Source: JBGTSJ01 sp041940305
GTDB lineage: Bacteria; Planctomycetota; Planctomycetia; Planctomycetales; Planctomycetaceae
Reading direction: 5' to 3'
Length of the DNA stretch: 64,000 nt
Assembly: GCA_041940305.1 (NCBI GenBank)
Contig: JBGTSJ010000005.1
Span: 124,001 to 188,000 of the forward strand
The translations under genes were made by a program, and so were the position numbers. The notes below the pieces were generated by a model. It made no database searches. It was not told the DNA's origin and was given only the letters and a program-made list of their open reading frames with translations. This document shows, in pieces, positions 1-11,800 of this stretch; within the stretch, counting starts at the first letter, position 1, and the number at the start of each line of letters is the position of its first letter.

Positions 1-2658
1 TGCGACCTGTCCGATCGAATCATCGTAGTCCCCGGTCGCCGTGCGGGCCGCCGAATTCGCGAACTGCTCGCGCATCTGACGGGGGGGGCATGCCTGCCAC
101 CCCGCATCGTAACGGTGGGGGAACTCCCCGAATTGCTCTATCAGCCGCAGCGGCCATTCGCATCTGATCTCGTGCAGCAACTTGCATGGATCGCTGCAAT
201 TCGACGCGCACCCGCCGGAGAAATGAGCCCCCTGCTCTCGACGGCGCCGGACGAGGGAGATCTGCATGGGTGGATGTCCCTGGCGCAGCTTCTCTGGCGG
301 CAGCACCGGGAACTGGCGGCTGACGGATTGGACTTTTCCGACGTGCTCCGAGGTGCTTCCGAACTGGAGAACTTTCGGGAGCACGACCGCTGGTCCACGT
401 TATCCGCGTTGCAGCGGCGGTATCTCGCAATCCTGGACGGAGTGGGCCTGTGGGACCTGCAGACCGCCCGACTGGTCGCGGTGCGGCAGAGGGAGATTCA
501 CACGGATCGACAAATCGTGCTCGCCGGCACGACGGATCTGAACCGGATCGATCGCGCGGTTCTCGACCAGGTGGCGGACCGCGTCGTCGCCTATGTGCAC
601 GCCCCCGACGAACTGGAGGGGTGCTTTGACTCGCACGGCTGCGTGGATTCCAGCGCCTGGCTTGAGCGCCGCATCGCACTGGAGCCGGAACAGGTGCTGA
701 TGGTTGATGGCCCGCTGGAACTGTCCGAATCCGTGGTCCGCGTGCTCGCCGAACACGAAGGCGGATTCCGTGCCGATGAGATCATCATCGCTCTTGCCAC
801 GGATGATCTGGCTCCTCACTTGCGTCGCACGCTGGCCGAACAGGAGGTGGCAGCGCGATGGGGCGTCGGCACTCCGCTCAGTCAGTCGGCGCCCTGCCGT
901 CTGCTCCAGGCGGTCGCCGAGTTGCTCGAGGACGATCGAACTTCGGCCTTCGCTGCTCTGGTGCGGCATCCCGATGTGACTGACTGGCTCAATCTGAGGC
1001 AAAGCCCGCCGGGCTGGCTCAAGACGCTGGATGAATTCATCGCCGAGCACGTGCCCCAGCGGATCGGGGACTGGAGTCGCGCCCCAAACGCGGTGCAGAA
1101 GGTTTCAGAATTGATCGACGGATTGCTCAAGCCGCTACGCGGCCGGTCCCGACCGCTGGGGGACTGGTCGTCGCATCTGCTGCACCTGCTGACAACCGTG
1201 TACGAGCAATCACAGTTTGACCCGGCTGACCCGGGGCATCAGGCTGTGCTGAGCGCCTGCGAAAGACTGCAGCCGATCCTGCTGGAACACAGCCAGATCC
1301 CGTCCGACCTGGCTCCTTCGACCACAGCCGCCGCCGCAATTCGGCTGGCACTGCGCGACATGCAGGGGGAGCACGTCCCGCCCGACGCGGACCCAGCGGC
1401 GATCGAGCTCACCGGCTGGCTGGACATGCCGCTTGATGACGCGCCTGCGGCGATCGTGGTCGGGATCAACGAGGGGCTGATTCCGCAGTCGAACAATGCC
1501 GACCCGTTTCTGCCGAACTCTCTGCGAGCCGCGCTGGGAATGCTGGACAACGCGCGCCGCTACGCGCGCGACGCCCACGCACTCTCGACGGTGCTCCACT
1601 CGCGGCGACATGTGCGACTGATCGCCGCGCGCCGCGATCGGCGCGGCGATCCGCTGGCGCCCAGCCGGCTGCTGCTCGCGGCGGAGCCAGATGAAGTCGC
1701 CCGGCGGATCCGGTCGTTCTACGGGTCCCGTACCGTGGCGTCTCCCGCTGGCTTGCCGAGTCCGCTCGTTCCCCGGCCCGATGGCCCGGCCTTCTCGATC
1801 CCTCGACCGCGATCGCAGCCGCAGCCGCCAGCCGTGCTGCGGGTGACCATGTTCCGGGACTACATCGCGTCTCCGTACCGGTTCTATCTGCGGCATGTCG
1901 AGGGGCTGGAAGAAGTCGATGATGCCGTCGATGAATTGTCGGCCGCGGCCTTCGGTAACCTGACGCATGACGCGCTCAAGGCGTGGGGAAGCTCTGAGTT
2001 GCGGGATTCCACCGATGCCGAGGCGATCAAGGCGTTTCTCTCCACCGCGATTGATCGAATCGCCCGCTACCAGTTCGGGGCCAATCCCGTGATGGCCATC
2101 GAAGTGCAGCTCGAGCAGGCTCGGGCCCGACTGGCCGCCTTCGCCGAGTGGCAGGTGCGCTGGGCGGCCCAGGGTTGGCGGCTCCGTTTCACCGAGCAGG
2201 ACGTGGACGAGGTGACATTCGACGTCGGGGACGGCCGCGCGGTGCGGCTGAAGGGGCGCATCGATCGCATCGACCAGCATCCCGCGAGCGGCCGCTGGGC
2301 GATCTTCGACTACAAGACCGGCGAAACGGCCGATCATCCCGAGAAGTCGCACCGCCGGCAGGGGGACTGGATCGACCTGCAGCTGCCGCTGTACCGGCAT
2401 CTGGCGCGGCCGCTGGGCGTGACGGGGGAGATCCAGCTCGGATATATCCGACTCCCGCGGGACACCAATGACGTGGGGGAGCAGATCGCGGAGTGGACCG
2501 CCGATGACCTCGCGGCAGCCGACCGCACGGCGCAGGACGTGGCACGCCGCATCCTCGATCAGCGGTTCTGGGAGGAGCTGCCCGAGCCACCCGGTACGTT
2601 GACGGAGTTCGGTCCGATCTGTCAGGACGGCGTGTTCGGCTTGCGGACGTTTGTGTAG
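1..2658 (+). CDS. PD-(D/E)XK nuclease family protein, AddB/RecB-like (5' end outside window)
   Basis: The frame is open from the first base, and its opening residues (DLSDRIIVVPGRRAGRR) resemble the N-terminal phosphate-binding region of AddB-type proteins, so the true start lies upstream and 885 residues are visible. The middle part resembles an inactivated UvrD-like helicase core. The C-terminal part carries RecB-family nuclease signatures: GRIDRID near base 2255, DYKTG near 2308 and QLPLY near 2380, which supply the Asp and Asp-x-Lys metal-binding residues. Proteins of this family take part in double-strand-break end processing with an AddA-like helicase, which is not in the window. The gene is convergent with pnp and ends just before a strong hairpin. 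The family call is firm; equivalence to AddB itself is inferred. Confidence 0.85.
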   Translation, partial: CDLSDRIIVVPGRRAGRRIRELLAHLTGGACLPPRIVTVGELPELLYQPQRPFASDLVQQLAWIAAIRRAPAGEMSPLLSTAPDEGDLHGWMSLAQLLWRQHRELAADGLDFSDVLRGASELENFREHDRWSTLSALQRRYLAILDGVGLWDLQTARLVAVRQREIHTDRQIVLAGTTDLNRIDRAVLDQVADRVVAYVHAPDELEGCFDSHGCVDSSAWLERRIALEPEQVLMVDGPLELSESVVRVLAEHEGGFRADEIIIALATDDLAPHLRRTLAEQEVAARWGVGTPLSQSAPCRLLQAVAELLEDDRTSAFAALVRHPDVTDWLNLRQSPPGWLKTLDEFIAEHVPQRIGDWSRAPNAVQKVSELIDGLLKPLRGRSRPLGDWSSHLLHLLTTVYEQSQFDPADPGHQAVLSACERLQPILLEHSQIPSDLAPSTTAAAAIRLALRDMQGEHVPPDADPAAIELTGWLDMPLDDAPAAIVVGINEGLIPQSNNADPFLPNSLRAALGMLDNARRYARDAHALSTVLHSRRHVRLIAARRDRRGDPLAPSRLLLAAEPDEVARRIRSFYGSRTVASPAGLPSPLVPRPDGPAFSIPRPRSQPQPPAVLRVTMFRDYIASPYRFYLRHVEGLEEVDDAVDELSAAAFGNLTHDALKAWGSSELRDSTDAEAIKAFLSTAIDRIARYQFGANPVMAIEVQLEQARARLAAFAEWQVRWAAQGWRLRFTEQDVDEVTFDVGDGRAVRLKGRIDRIDQHPASGRWAIFDYKTGETADHPEKSHRRQGDWIDLQLPLYRHLARPLGVTGEIQLGYIRLPRDTNDVGEQIAEWTADDLAAADRTAQDVARRILDQRFWEELPEPPGTLTEFGPICQDGVFGLRTFV

Positions 2659-2667
2659 TGCGCACGA

Positions 2668-2700
2668 AGAAACCCGGTTTCTTCAAGAAACCGGGTTTCT
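2668..2700. terminator. Perfect inverted repeat between convergent genes, likely bidirectional terminator
   Basis: A 16-base arm (2668-2683) is exactly complementary to 2685-2700 around a single central C. The core is AGAAACCCGGTTTCTT. Each arm can also fold on itself, because AGAAA-CCCGG-TTTCT is internally complementary. It lies in the 66-bp gap between the nuclease gene and the end of pnp and could stop transcription from both sides. The same AAACCCGG core recurs in hairpins at 55.7 and 62.95 kb. Confidence 0.75.
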
Positions 2701-2724
2701 GGCATGCGTCACCTTGCCTGAGGC

Positions 2725-4977
2725 TCAGTCGCGGCGATCGTCGCGATCGCGGCGTCCGCCCTCGCGACGACGTCCGCCGTCCCGGCCGCGGTCGCCGCGC
2801 GGTCGGTCTTCACGAGGACGATCAGATTCCCGATCGCGGCCGGCTTCGCTCCCTTCGCCCGGTGCGCCTTCGCCTCCCCCGCCGCCTCCCTGCTCGACCA
2901 GCAGCGCCTTGCGCGAGAGCTTCACGCGATTCTGGTCATCGACGGCGATGACCTTGACCTCGATGCGGTCGCCGATGTTGCAGACTTCCGTGACGTTCTT
3001 GACGAATCCCTCGGCCAGTTCGCTGATGTGCAGCAGGCCGTCCTTGCCGGGGGCGATCTCGACGAATGCGCCGAAGTCCTTGATCGAGCTGACCTTGCCC
3101 ATGTAAACGCGGCCGACCTTGATCTCTTCAGTCATCGCCTCCACGCGGGCCAGTGCGTCATCGGCGTGCTCCCAGGTGGCGGCCGAGATCGTGACGGTGC
3201 CGTCGTCCTCGACGTCCAGCGTCGTCTGCGTCGACTCCTGCAGCTCGCGGATCGTCTTGCCGCCGGGACCGATCAGCAGGCCGATCTTTTCGACCTCGAT
3301 CTTCGTAATGCGGATTTTGGGAGCGGTCTCGGAGACGCTCTTGCGCGGACGGCGAATGGTCGTCAGCATCGACTTGAGGAGGTCGCGGCGGGCCTCGCGG
3401 GCCTGCGCGAGCGTGCCGCGGATGATCTCCTCGTTGATGCCGGCGATCTTCAGGTCCAGCTGGATCCCGGTGATGCCCCGCGGCGTCCCGGCGATCTTGA
3501 AGTCCATGTCGCCGAAGTGGTCCTCGTCACCCATGATGTCGGTGAGCAGGACGTACTTCTCCCCGTCCTTGATCAGCCCGATGGAGATGCCGGCCACCGG
3601 CTGGGCGATCGGGACGCCGGCGTCCATCAGCGCCAGCGTGGCGTTGCACACCGATGCCATCGAACTGCTGCCGTTCGACTCCGTGATGTCAGAGATGATC
3701 CGCACGGTGTACGGAAACTGCTCCGGCTTGGGCATCACCCGCTCGACGGACCGCTCGGCGAGGGCGCCGTGGCCGATCTCGCGGCGACCCGGACCCCGGA
3801 TCGGACGGCATTCGCCGACCGAGTACGACGGGAAGTTGTAATCGAGCATAAAGCCCTTGGCGTACTCCTCGAACAGCCCGTCGACGCGCTGCCGGTCGCG
3901 GACCGTGCCCAGGGCCAGGGTCGCCACCGACTGCGTCTCGCCGCGAGTGAACACAGCCGAGCCGTGCACCTTCGGCAGGAAACCGACGACGCACTCGACG
4001 TTCCGCAGGTCGGTCGGGCCGCGGCCGTCGAGCCTCTGGCCGGACAGAGTCAGCTCGCGGCAGACCTTCTTGTCCAGCGACGAGAACGCGTCTTTGAGCT
4101 GCTGCAGCGAACGACCGTCCTCCAGGGTCTCCAGGCCATCCGGAAAGTAGCGGGCGACCAATTCGTCCCGCACGGCCGCCACCTGCTCGCGACGGTCGGC
4201 CTTTTTGGATCCTTGCCGGGCATCACGCAGCTTGTCGTACGCTTCCGACCGAACCACTTCGGTGAACGGATTGTCCGCCTTGGCAGTAAACTCGACCGGC
4301 GGCTTGCCCACCTTCTCCACCAGTTCCTTCTGCAGCCGGCACAGGTCCTTGATCGCCTTGTGGCCGAACAGCAGCGATTCCAGCATCTGGTCTTCGGGGA
4401 TCTGATCGCCGAAGCCTTCGATCATCAGGATCGATTCTTCGTTGCCGGCGACGACCAGGTCCAGCTGGCTCTCCTTCTGCTGCTGGACGGTGGGGAACAG
4501 GATGAACTTCTCGTCGATCAGGCCGACGCGGACGGCCCCGATCGGACCGTTGAACGGCAGCGGGGCCAGGCACAGGGCGGCGCTGGCGCCGTTGATCGAC
4601 CAGACGTCGGGATCGTTCTCGCCGTCGCAGGCCCAGACCGTTCCCATCACCTGCACTTCATCAACGTACCCTTTGGGGAACAGCGGGCGGATCGGACGAT
4701 CGGTGAGGCGGCAGGTGAGGATTTCGCGGTTGGTCGGGCGGCCTTCGCGCTTCAGGAAGCCGCCGGGGAACTTCCCGGAGGCGACCATCCGCTCACGGTA
4801 GTCCACGGTGAGCGGAAAGAAGTCCTGTCCCGGACGGCCCGGACCACCCTGGGCCGCAACAAAAACAGCCGTCTCGCCATATTGGACGAGAACGGCTCCG
4901 CTGGCCTGCTTGGCGAGTTCGCCGGTGGTGATGGAAAGGGGACGGCCTCCGATTTCAAGCGATACGGATGTCTTCAC
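2725..4977 (-). CDS. pnp: Polyribonucleotide nucleotidyltransferase (PNPase)
   Basis: A 750-residue 3'-to-5' phosphorolytic exoribonuclease of RNA turnover. The domain order is complete: first RNase PH-like domain (about residues 10-140, with GKFPGGFLKREGRP), helical linker, second RNase PH-like domain with the catalytic-loop signature GDEDHFGDMDFKIAGT, KH domain (KIGLLIGPGGKTI), S1 domain (GRVYMGKVSSIKDFGAFVE), and an Arg/Asp/Gly-rich tail from about residue 695. The start is a GTG at 4977 with AGGA upstream. The KTSVSLEIGGR opening is typical for the family. rpsO lies immediately upstream in the same direction, the classical rpsO-pnp arrangement, with a 263-bp gap. The charged tail probably adds RNA or protein contacts. 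Confidence 0.97.
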   Translation of the reverse strand: MKTSVSLEIGGRPLSITTGELAKQASGAVLVQYGETAVFVAAQGGPGRPGQDFFPLTVDYRERMVASGKFPGGFLKREGRPTNREILTCRLTDRPIRPLFPKGYVDEVQVMGTVWACDGENDPDVWSINGASAALCLAPLPFNGPIGAVRVGLIDEKFILFPTVQQQKESQLDLVVAGNEESILMIEGFGDQIPEDQMLESLLFGHKAIKDLCRLQKELVEKVGKPPVEFTAKADNPFTEVVRSEAYDKLRDARQGSKKADRREQVAAVRDELVARYFPDGLETLEDGRSLQQLKDAFSSLDKKVCRELTLSGQRLDGRGPTDLRNVECVVGFLPKVHGSAVFTRGETQSVATLALGTVRDRQRVDGLFEEYAKGFMLDYNFPSYSVGECRPIRGPGRREIGHGALAERSVERVMPKPEQFPYTVRIISDITESNGSSSMASVCNATLALMDAGVPIAQPVAGISIGLIKDGEKYVLLTDIMGDEDHFGDMDFKIAGTPRGITGIQLDLKIAGINEEIIRGTLAQAREARRDLLKSMLTTIRRPRKSVSETAPKIRITKIEVEKIGLLIGPGGKTIRELQESTQTTLDVEDDGTVTISAATWEHADDALARVEAMTEEIKVGRVYMGKVSSIKDFGAFVEIAPGKDGLLHISELAEGFVKNVTEVCNIGDRIEVKVIAVDDQNRVKLSRKALLVEQGGGGGGEGAPGEGSEAGRDRESDRPREDRPRGDRGRDGGRRREGGRRDRDDRRD

Positions 4978-5240
4978 TCGGTGATCCTGACTGACAACTT
5001 TTCAGCGACTTGTGGTGATTGACAGACAACAACTGCAGTTGGCCGCGAGCCGGCAAGTCGCGGGAAGCCGGCGCTGCTCCGGACAACATCGGCCCGGGAT
5101 GCGGCTGATCTCCTGACGTCAGAACGAGTTGCAGCCAGTTGCCCTGCGGGACGGCGGCAACGCGTAAAGTTGCATGCGGCACGTCGAGCAGCGCCCCGAT
5201 TTGCAGGGACGCGGCGCCGCCGGCCGATGCGCAGCGGCGG

Positions 5241-5510
5241 CTACTTGCGGATGTTCAGCCGCGTAATCAGATCCATGTAGCGGCCCGCGTCGTGGCGACG
5301 CACATAGTTGAGCAGGCGACGACGACGGCTCACCATCATCAGCAGCCCGCGGCGGCTGGAATGGTCTTTCCCGTGCGTCTTCAGGTGCTCGGTCAACTCG
5401 TTAATGCGGGCGGTGAGCACCGCCACCTGCACGTCGGGCGAACCGGTATCCGCGTCCGTTCGCCGGTAATCCTGAATCAGTTCCGTCTTGCGCTCTTTGG
5501 TGATCGACAT
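5241..5510 (-). CDS. rpsO: 30S ribosomal protein S15
   Basis: Eighty-nine residues, the normal S15 length, beginning MSITKERKTELI. The sequence has the family core GSPDVQVAVLTARINELTEHL and the 16S-rRNA-binding segment HSSRRGLLMMVSRRRRLLNY. S15 binds the central domain of 16S rRNA early in 30S assembly. It precedes pnp in the same orientation, so the two are probably co-transcribed. In the 263-bp rpsO-pnp spacer, directly after the rpsO stop, GCCGCC/GGCGGC arms could form a processing or attenuation hairpin. No strong Shine-Dalgarno sequence is seen before the ATG. Confidence 0.97.
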   Translation of the reverse strand: MSITKERKTELIQDYRRTDADTGSPDVQVAVLTARINELTEHLKTHGKDHSSRRGLLMMVSRRRRLLNYVRRHDAGRYMDLITRLNIRK

Positions 5511-5824
5511 TCTGCACTCACATTCCGGCGATCCGCTGAGCCATCCTTCCGGCTCCAGCCCGGTCGCCCCTGCCGGATCCTGCGGATTCTCCCCGCACGG
5601 GACCGGGCCTGAACAATGTTACCGTCATTTGGATCGCGATACTGTAGCAAGGGGCGGAAAAGAATCAACGCCCCCGGGAGCGCCGAACGACGAACGGCAG
5701 CGAGGCGCCACCGACGACAGTGACATCCCGTAATTGATGGTCGAGTCCCGCAAGCCATCAAGAGTCGCGCCCGGCAGGAAGCGGTCCCGGATGGAGTGCC
5801 GAACCTGAGCGGCTGAACAGAGGC
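5511..5824. other. Intergenic region upstream of rpsO
   Basis: This 314-bp stretch separates rpsO from the 3' end of the giant VIT/VWA gene. It must hold the rpsO-pnp promoter on the minus strand. I see no clear -35/-10 pair, no convincing coding frame and no strong terminator for the giant gene. Confidence 0.5.
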
Positions 5825-8800
5825 CTATTCCGGGCCGGCTTCAATCTGCCGTTGCAGTTCCGGCAGCCGGGTCGAAAGCTCAGAGTCGAACCGGCTCGGC
5901 CACTCCTGCTCGCGAAGCTGCTGCAACGTCTCCTGGGCCGCTGCCGGCTGTCCGGCCTCCACCTGAGCATTCGCCAGACCAATGAGTCCAGTCGGCTCCA
6001 GCGAGCGCAGTTCGGCCGCCCGCCGCCAGAGGAGTACCGCATCCTGCCAGCGCCCCTGCTTCTGCCTCAGCTCCGCCAATGCCTGCTGATGCTCGGCCTC
6101 CAGCGGGGCGACCTCCACGATCGACGTCGCCGCCCGCTCAGCCTGCAGCGGGTCGTCCGCCAGTCGCTCGGCCAGTTGTGAGTACAGCGAAAACTCATGC
6201 GGCGCAATATCGATCTGCGACAGCAGCAGGTCGATCGCATCCTGCTTTCGTTCCAGCGCATCGTAGGACTTGAGCAGCAGCGGGTAGATCTCCTGAACGC
6301 CCGGCGACAGCTCCAGCGCCAGTTCGAGATTGCGGGCCGCTGCGGCGTGCTGGTCCCGCTCGTGGTAGATCCGGCCGATCTCCTTCCGCAGAATGGGACT
6401 GTCCTGAACCGACTCTTCCGCCTTGTCGTCCAGCGTCGAAACATACGTGTCCAGATCGGCCGCGTCACGGAGGACGGTCTGCAGCGTGGCGATGGCGTCG
6501 TTCCGGCGGTCTTTTTGCGAGCCCCAACTCACGATCGCCGCCGCAGCCGCGTCCACGGCCTCCGCGGTCTGACCCAGCCGCGAATGGGCGAGGGCCAGTT
6601 GCTGGTAGTAGTGTGACAGCGTGCCGTTGCCGATCCCCTGGTTGGACTGCGTCCGCTGATGCAGCGGGATCACCTCGTTCCAGTATCCCACCGCCGCCTC
6701 GTTCAACTGGCACTGCACACACGCCGCGGCGAGGGCCGCGATGTTCGATTCGGTCCAGCGTCCTTCCTGGCGGAAGTGGGCGTCGGTCTGAGCCAGCAAT
6801 TCCTGCAACTGTCCGGGGCGCTCCGAACGGAAATACGCTTCCATCAGCTGGGTGCGGTACGAGATGTGGTCCGGGTGTTCTGCGACCAGCGTCTCCAGCA
6901 GCGGCGCCGCTTCGGCGTGCCGGCCCGCTTCAAACAGATACGTGATCAACAGCTGCTGGCCGTTATCGTTGAGCAGACCGTCCCGCTGGGCGACGAACAG
7001 CATCTCGATCGCACGCGGTTTCTCGTCGAGTCCGTGCCACACGTACTGGGCGATGTGCTGGACGGAGCGACCGGAATGTCGGCGCTCGAGATAGACCTCG
7101 TTGGCGGCTGCCAGGTAGGCGGCCTCGTGTCCGCCCCAATAGTACGAATAATCGTTGTGATACATGGCCGGACGGTTCGACTCCCGCTGCAGCAGGTCTT
7201 CGCGGAGTGCGGCTACGACGATCGCCAGCAGCCGCGGCTCCAGGTCGCCGACCTCCCCGTCGACTGCATGCGTCCAGCGCTCCAGCGAGTGCGCGAACTG
7301 GTTCCATGCGGTGTCGCGCGTCACTGAGTACCGCTGGGGATACTGCTCGATTCGCTCCACCAGGAACTCCAGCCCCGTCAACGGGGAGATCACGTCGTGG
7401 AGCGTCTCGGCCGTATTGGCGATCAGCCCCGGATAACTGGTCGCCTGCTGCTCCAGCAATTCGGGCAGCGTCTCGAATGCGAACTGCCGCAGGTTCTCCG
7501 TGGCCCCCGGCAGGCGGCGATCGGCGGCGGCGCGGTAGACGCTCAGCAACCGGTTGATCAGCCTGGCCCGCTGGCTGTGATCGGGCGTGGCACAACCGTC
7601 GAGGATGTGCCGCTCCAGGTTCGTGAACAGCGTCTCGCCCGATCCCAGCGAAACCGTGCCTTCATAGCGCAGCGCTTCCAGGTAGACGGCCGCGAGCTGG
7701 TCGTCGAACCACCGCGCCTGTCCGTCGTTGACTGCCGGCTCGCTCAGCCGGACCAGCACGTCCTCCGCCGCGGCGAAATTCCGCCGCTGCTGCAGCCGGC
7801 TGAGGTACGTCTGCAGATCGGAGTTGGCGTGCTGCGGCCAGCCATCGGGATGGGCCTGCTGGTAATCACGAATCGCAATCTCCATCCGCTGCAGCGCCTC
7901 GTCATGCCGTCCATACGCGAAGTATGTTGATCCCAGGTGCATCGCGATCGCCAGACCGTCATCGGTCCCGGGCTCGGCCTCGGCGTCCAGTTGCGTCAGT
8001 TCGCGCAGCTGCTCATCGCGCAGGGCCGGGCGATTGATGTTGCCGAGCGACGCGAGCCATTCGGCCATCTGCCGCGGTTCCCCCTCGGCCCACTCACGCT
8101 CGAATGCCCGCTGCATGGCGGCGACGGCCGCGTCGATATGCGGGCCGGGCTGGTTGAGCACTTCGGAAGCGCGCCGCTCGACGGTCGCTTCCAGCAGGTC
8201 GAGAGCCCGCAGATCGAGCGGCGAGTCGGTCGTGGCGTGGAGCTCGACGACGCGGGCCAGCACTTCGTCCGAACCCGCTTCGTTTTCAATGGCGGTGAGG
8301 ACGTCGCGCACGCTCCGCAGGATGGAGTAGACCTGCTGCGGCGTCCGCCCCGGCATGATGTCGGGCAGCGCCCGCAGGACGCGCGAGTCGCGGGAGGCGG
8401 TGTAAAGGTCGCGCTGCAGCGACAGGTAGTTGCCGGGGGAGGACGACTTCTCGAACAGGGCCCGCAACGCGAACAGGGCGTCGTCGGAGACGTAGTTCCC
8501 GCGCGCTCCGTCCGGATTGCGCCACAGCTGCGTCTCCTGCTGCACCAGTTGCTGCAGCTGCCACTCCTGCATCACTTTCAAGGCTTCGATGCGGGCCCGC
8601 TCATAGTCGTCGCGGCGGTCGACCACCTGGTACCAGCCGGCCAGCAGGGCGTAGTCCGTGGGAGAGAGTTCATCCAGTCGCTCGACGGCTTCCAGCAATT
8701 CGATCGCCTGCTGCAGCTCGCCCCGCTCGGCGAGCAGCTTCGCCAGCGCAACCCGCCAGGGGGCCGTGAATTCGTCCGCCGCAATCCACTGCCGCAGCGC

Positions 8801-11800
8801 TGCCGCCAGTTCTTCCGGCCGGTCGACGGCGATCAGAAACTGGTACTTCGCCTGCTTCCAGAGAACCGCGTCATCTCCCCCCTGAGCGATGCCGGCGTCG
8901 AGATAGGCCGTAACGCGCGCGACGTCCTCATCCGTCGCCGACCTGCGGGCGGCCAGATTCATGACGGTGACGAGAGCCCGTTGCCGGCGCAGGGCCTCCA
9001 GCAGGTCGAGCGTCCAGTTCACCGGCGTATCGAGCGGATCGCGCGCGTCTGGTGCATCCGGTGGCTCAGCGATTCGCGGCGGCTCGTCACCCAGAACAGT
9101 CCAGCACGTCTGCCACGCGCTGTCCATGACGTCGCCAAGCTGAACCTGCAGATAGACCTGTTCGAGGAGAGCCCACTCCGAGAGCGACTGCAGAGTGATC
9201 GTCAGCGGCGCTCCCGCGGGGCGCGCTTCGTCAACGACCGACCACGTTGCGACCACGAGACCCAGTCGTTCGGCAACAGCTCGCCGCGCCGCCTCGCGGA
9301 ACTCCGTCTGCTTCGCATCCAGCTCCTGCCGGGTCAGTTCCTCGGGGTGACCGCCGTCCTGCAGTTCCGTCATTGCCGCCTGGTACCGCTTCTCGATCAT
9401 CGCATCGACCAGCCGATGCAGGGCAGCGATCTGCGCCACCAGCCGCTGCGCGACTGTCTGCTGCCGGGCCACGTCATCCGCCGCGAGCGGCTCCAGCGGG
9501 CGGTCGTCGGCAGCCTCATCCAGCCGTGGCAGCAGAGCGAAGGCCTCCGCTTCGATCTCCTCCGACCACGGCGCCGACAGCAGGGCTTCAAACAGAGCGC
9601 TCCGGTACTCGCTGCGGAAACGCTCCGGTCCCTGCTCAACCCGCTCGCGCAGGAACGCCAGATAACGCGACGCGCGGTCGTCCCGGGCGTAGATGTCGAC
9701 CAGGATCTGGCCGAGCACGTGCTGGTGATGCACGTTCTCGGCGGTCTGCCAGCGTGCATGGATGGTCGCGGCGATCGCGTTCCAGTCTTCTGCAGTCACT
9801 TCGATCGGCGCGTTCAGCAGCCAGCCGACCATGTGATGGAGCTGCGTCGGATCGCGCTCCGCCGCTTCCTGTTTCACGATCTCCAGCACGTCGCGCAGGA
9901 CCGTGTCGCATTCGTCTGAATCGCGGAACCGGCTGTTCCCCATGATGTCGAGCGTGACGTCAAAGCTCGCCGGGCGATGAACGTGGAACTGCACGGTCTG
10001 CTGCAACCGCGGCAGCCATTTCGCGTCCAGCATGTGACGGCGTAGCTCATGGGCCTCTCCGAGCATGTAGTGAATCGCCGCACGCTGCCGGGCGCGCACG
10101 TCATCCGGCAACGCCCCGTCGATCCGGGCCGCCTCGACCCACTGCACGACCAGCGCCTCGGCGTCGTCCACCCGGTCCGCGTACACGAGCGCGCTCAGCA
10201 GGCGGGAATATGGATCCGCGCCGTTCTCGGCCGGCGCCGCCGCAATCCAGCCCTCGATCAGCGTCACCAGCCGCTCGTACTCGCCGTTGTTCCGCAGGAG
10301 CGAATCGTAAGTGTGATAGACCGAGGCCCGTTCGTCCGCGTTCAGCGGGACGTCTCGGTCGAGCACGGAATCCAGCCACGCATACGCCGCGGCGACGTCC
10401 CCCGCACTCGCCAGCTGTTGGGCATACTCCGTCTGCAGTCCGACGTCCCACGGATGCTCTGCCGCCATCGTCCGCAGCAACTCCAGCGCTTCATCGGCCC
10501 GGCCAAGCTGCTGCAGCGTCGTCAGCCAGAACTGCTGCCATTGCAGAACTCCACCGTTGATCTCCGGCTGTCGGTCGTACACGGGCTTCAAAACCTGCAG
10601 CAGTTCAGCGTACTCCGGCCACGACGTATACGAATACGCCATGCTGCGGATCCGCTCGGCGATCGCCGCCTCGTCATCCCGCGGCTGATCGACGAGTTGT
10701 GCCGCTTCCGCCAGCATCGACTGCCGGATCGGCTCGCGGTCGCCGGCATTGGCCCAGACGGCCGCCTGCAGCCAGGGGACCAGCGGCTTCTCGCCGGCCA
10801 GTTGTTCAATGGAGGCCAGCCGCTCGCGCACCTCGTCCCACTGCTGCGACAGCGTGAAGTGGATCAACACAGCCAGCTGCTCGTTGAACTCCGCCGAGCC
10901 GTCCGCCACCTTTTGCTTCGCGGTGGCGACATCCACGAACGGCAGCTCGACGAACAGCACGTCATCGCGCGGCTGGAGTTCCTCAGCCATCCGGGCCGCG
11001 AATTCGTCCGGGGTCCGGGCCTCAATCCGGTACGTCGTCACATAGACCACCGCACCGTCGGCATCGTGCGTCACGACCCGCGTCGGCCACCACACGCCGG
11101 CGACTTCGAGAGGCTCTTCGTACGTGGTCGCGCCGGTGACCTCGTTGCCGTTGAACGTCTCGACGCGCGTGACGAGCCGATTCGCCGAGTCGATCGTCAG
11201 CCGTACGCCCCCCGGAGGATCGGTGTCGCGGTACGTCAGTCTGATCACAACCGCGTTCCCTTCCCGCGACTCGACCTCGGCTGTCGCCGTCGGAAACGCT
11301 TCGTGCAGCGGCCGCTGCGCATACGGGATGACCGACACGGTCTGCAGCGTCCGGTCGGTCTCCTCGGCCGGACGAACACGGCCTCCGCCGAACGTCGCCG
11401 AGAACACCCCCCGCTGCGTGTCGTCGCACCAGTTGATGAGCCGGTCAGGGCCGACTCCATCCGGGCGGGTGAGCCAGGCGTCGGGCGAGTAGAGTTCGAG
11501 CGACTCGCTGCGGGCCGTGATCCGGTCCCAGCGGGGATCACGGGACTCATTCGTCATGTGGATTTCGATGCCGCCGTCGATCTCGCGCAAGGCGGGCATC
11601 GTGAAGATCAGGTCCGTCACCTCCCGCACGTCGGCGGGCCAGTCGGCTGCGGAGGCGCTCGCAGATTGCACTGGCGGCGCACCGAGCACCGGGAAGAGCC
11701 GGTCGACCCACTGCAGGTAGTCGGGCGACCGGTCGTACGATAACGATTGAAACCCGGATGAGGCGGGCCGGCCGCCGGTCGTCGCCAGTTGCTTGAGCCC

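Noticed and set aside
3028..5022. A 664-residue open frame on the plus strand opposite pnp
   Set aside because: It is antisense to the certain PNPase gene. Long mirror frames arise in GC-rich coding DNA, and its translation has no domain character.
7937..11743. Two long plus-strand frames (660 and 564 codons) opposite the giant gene
   Set aside because: They are Arg/Gln/Leu-rich mirror translations of the TPR region and lack signal, motif or plausible start context.
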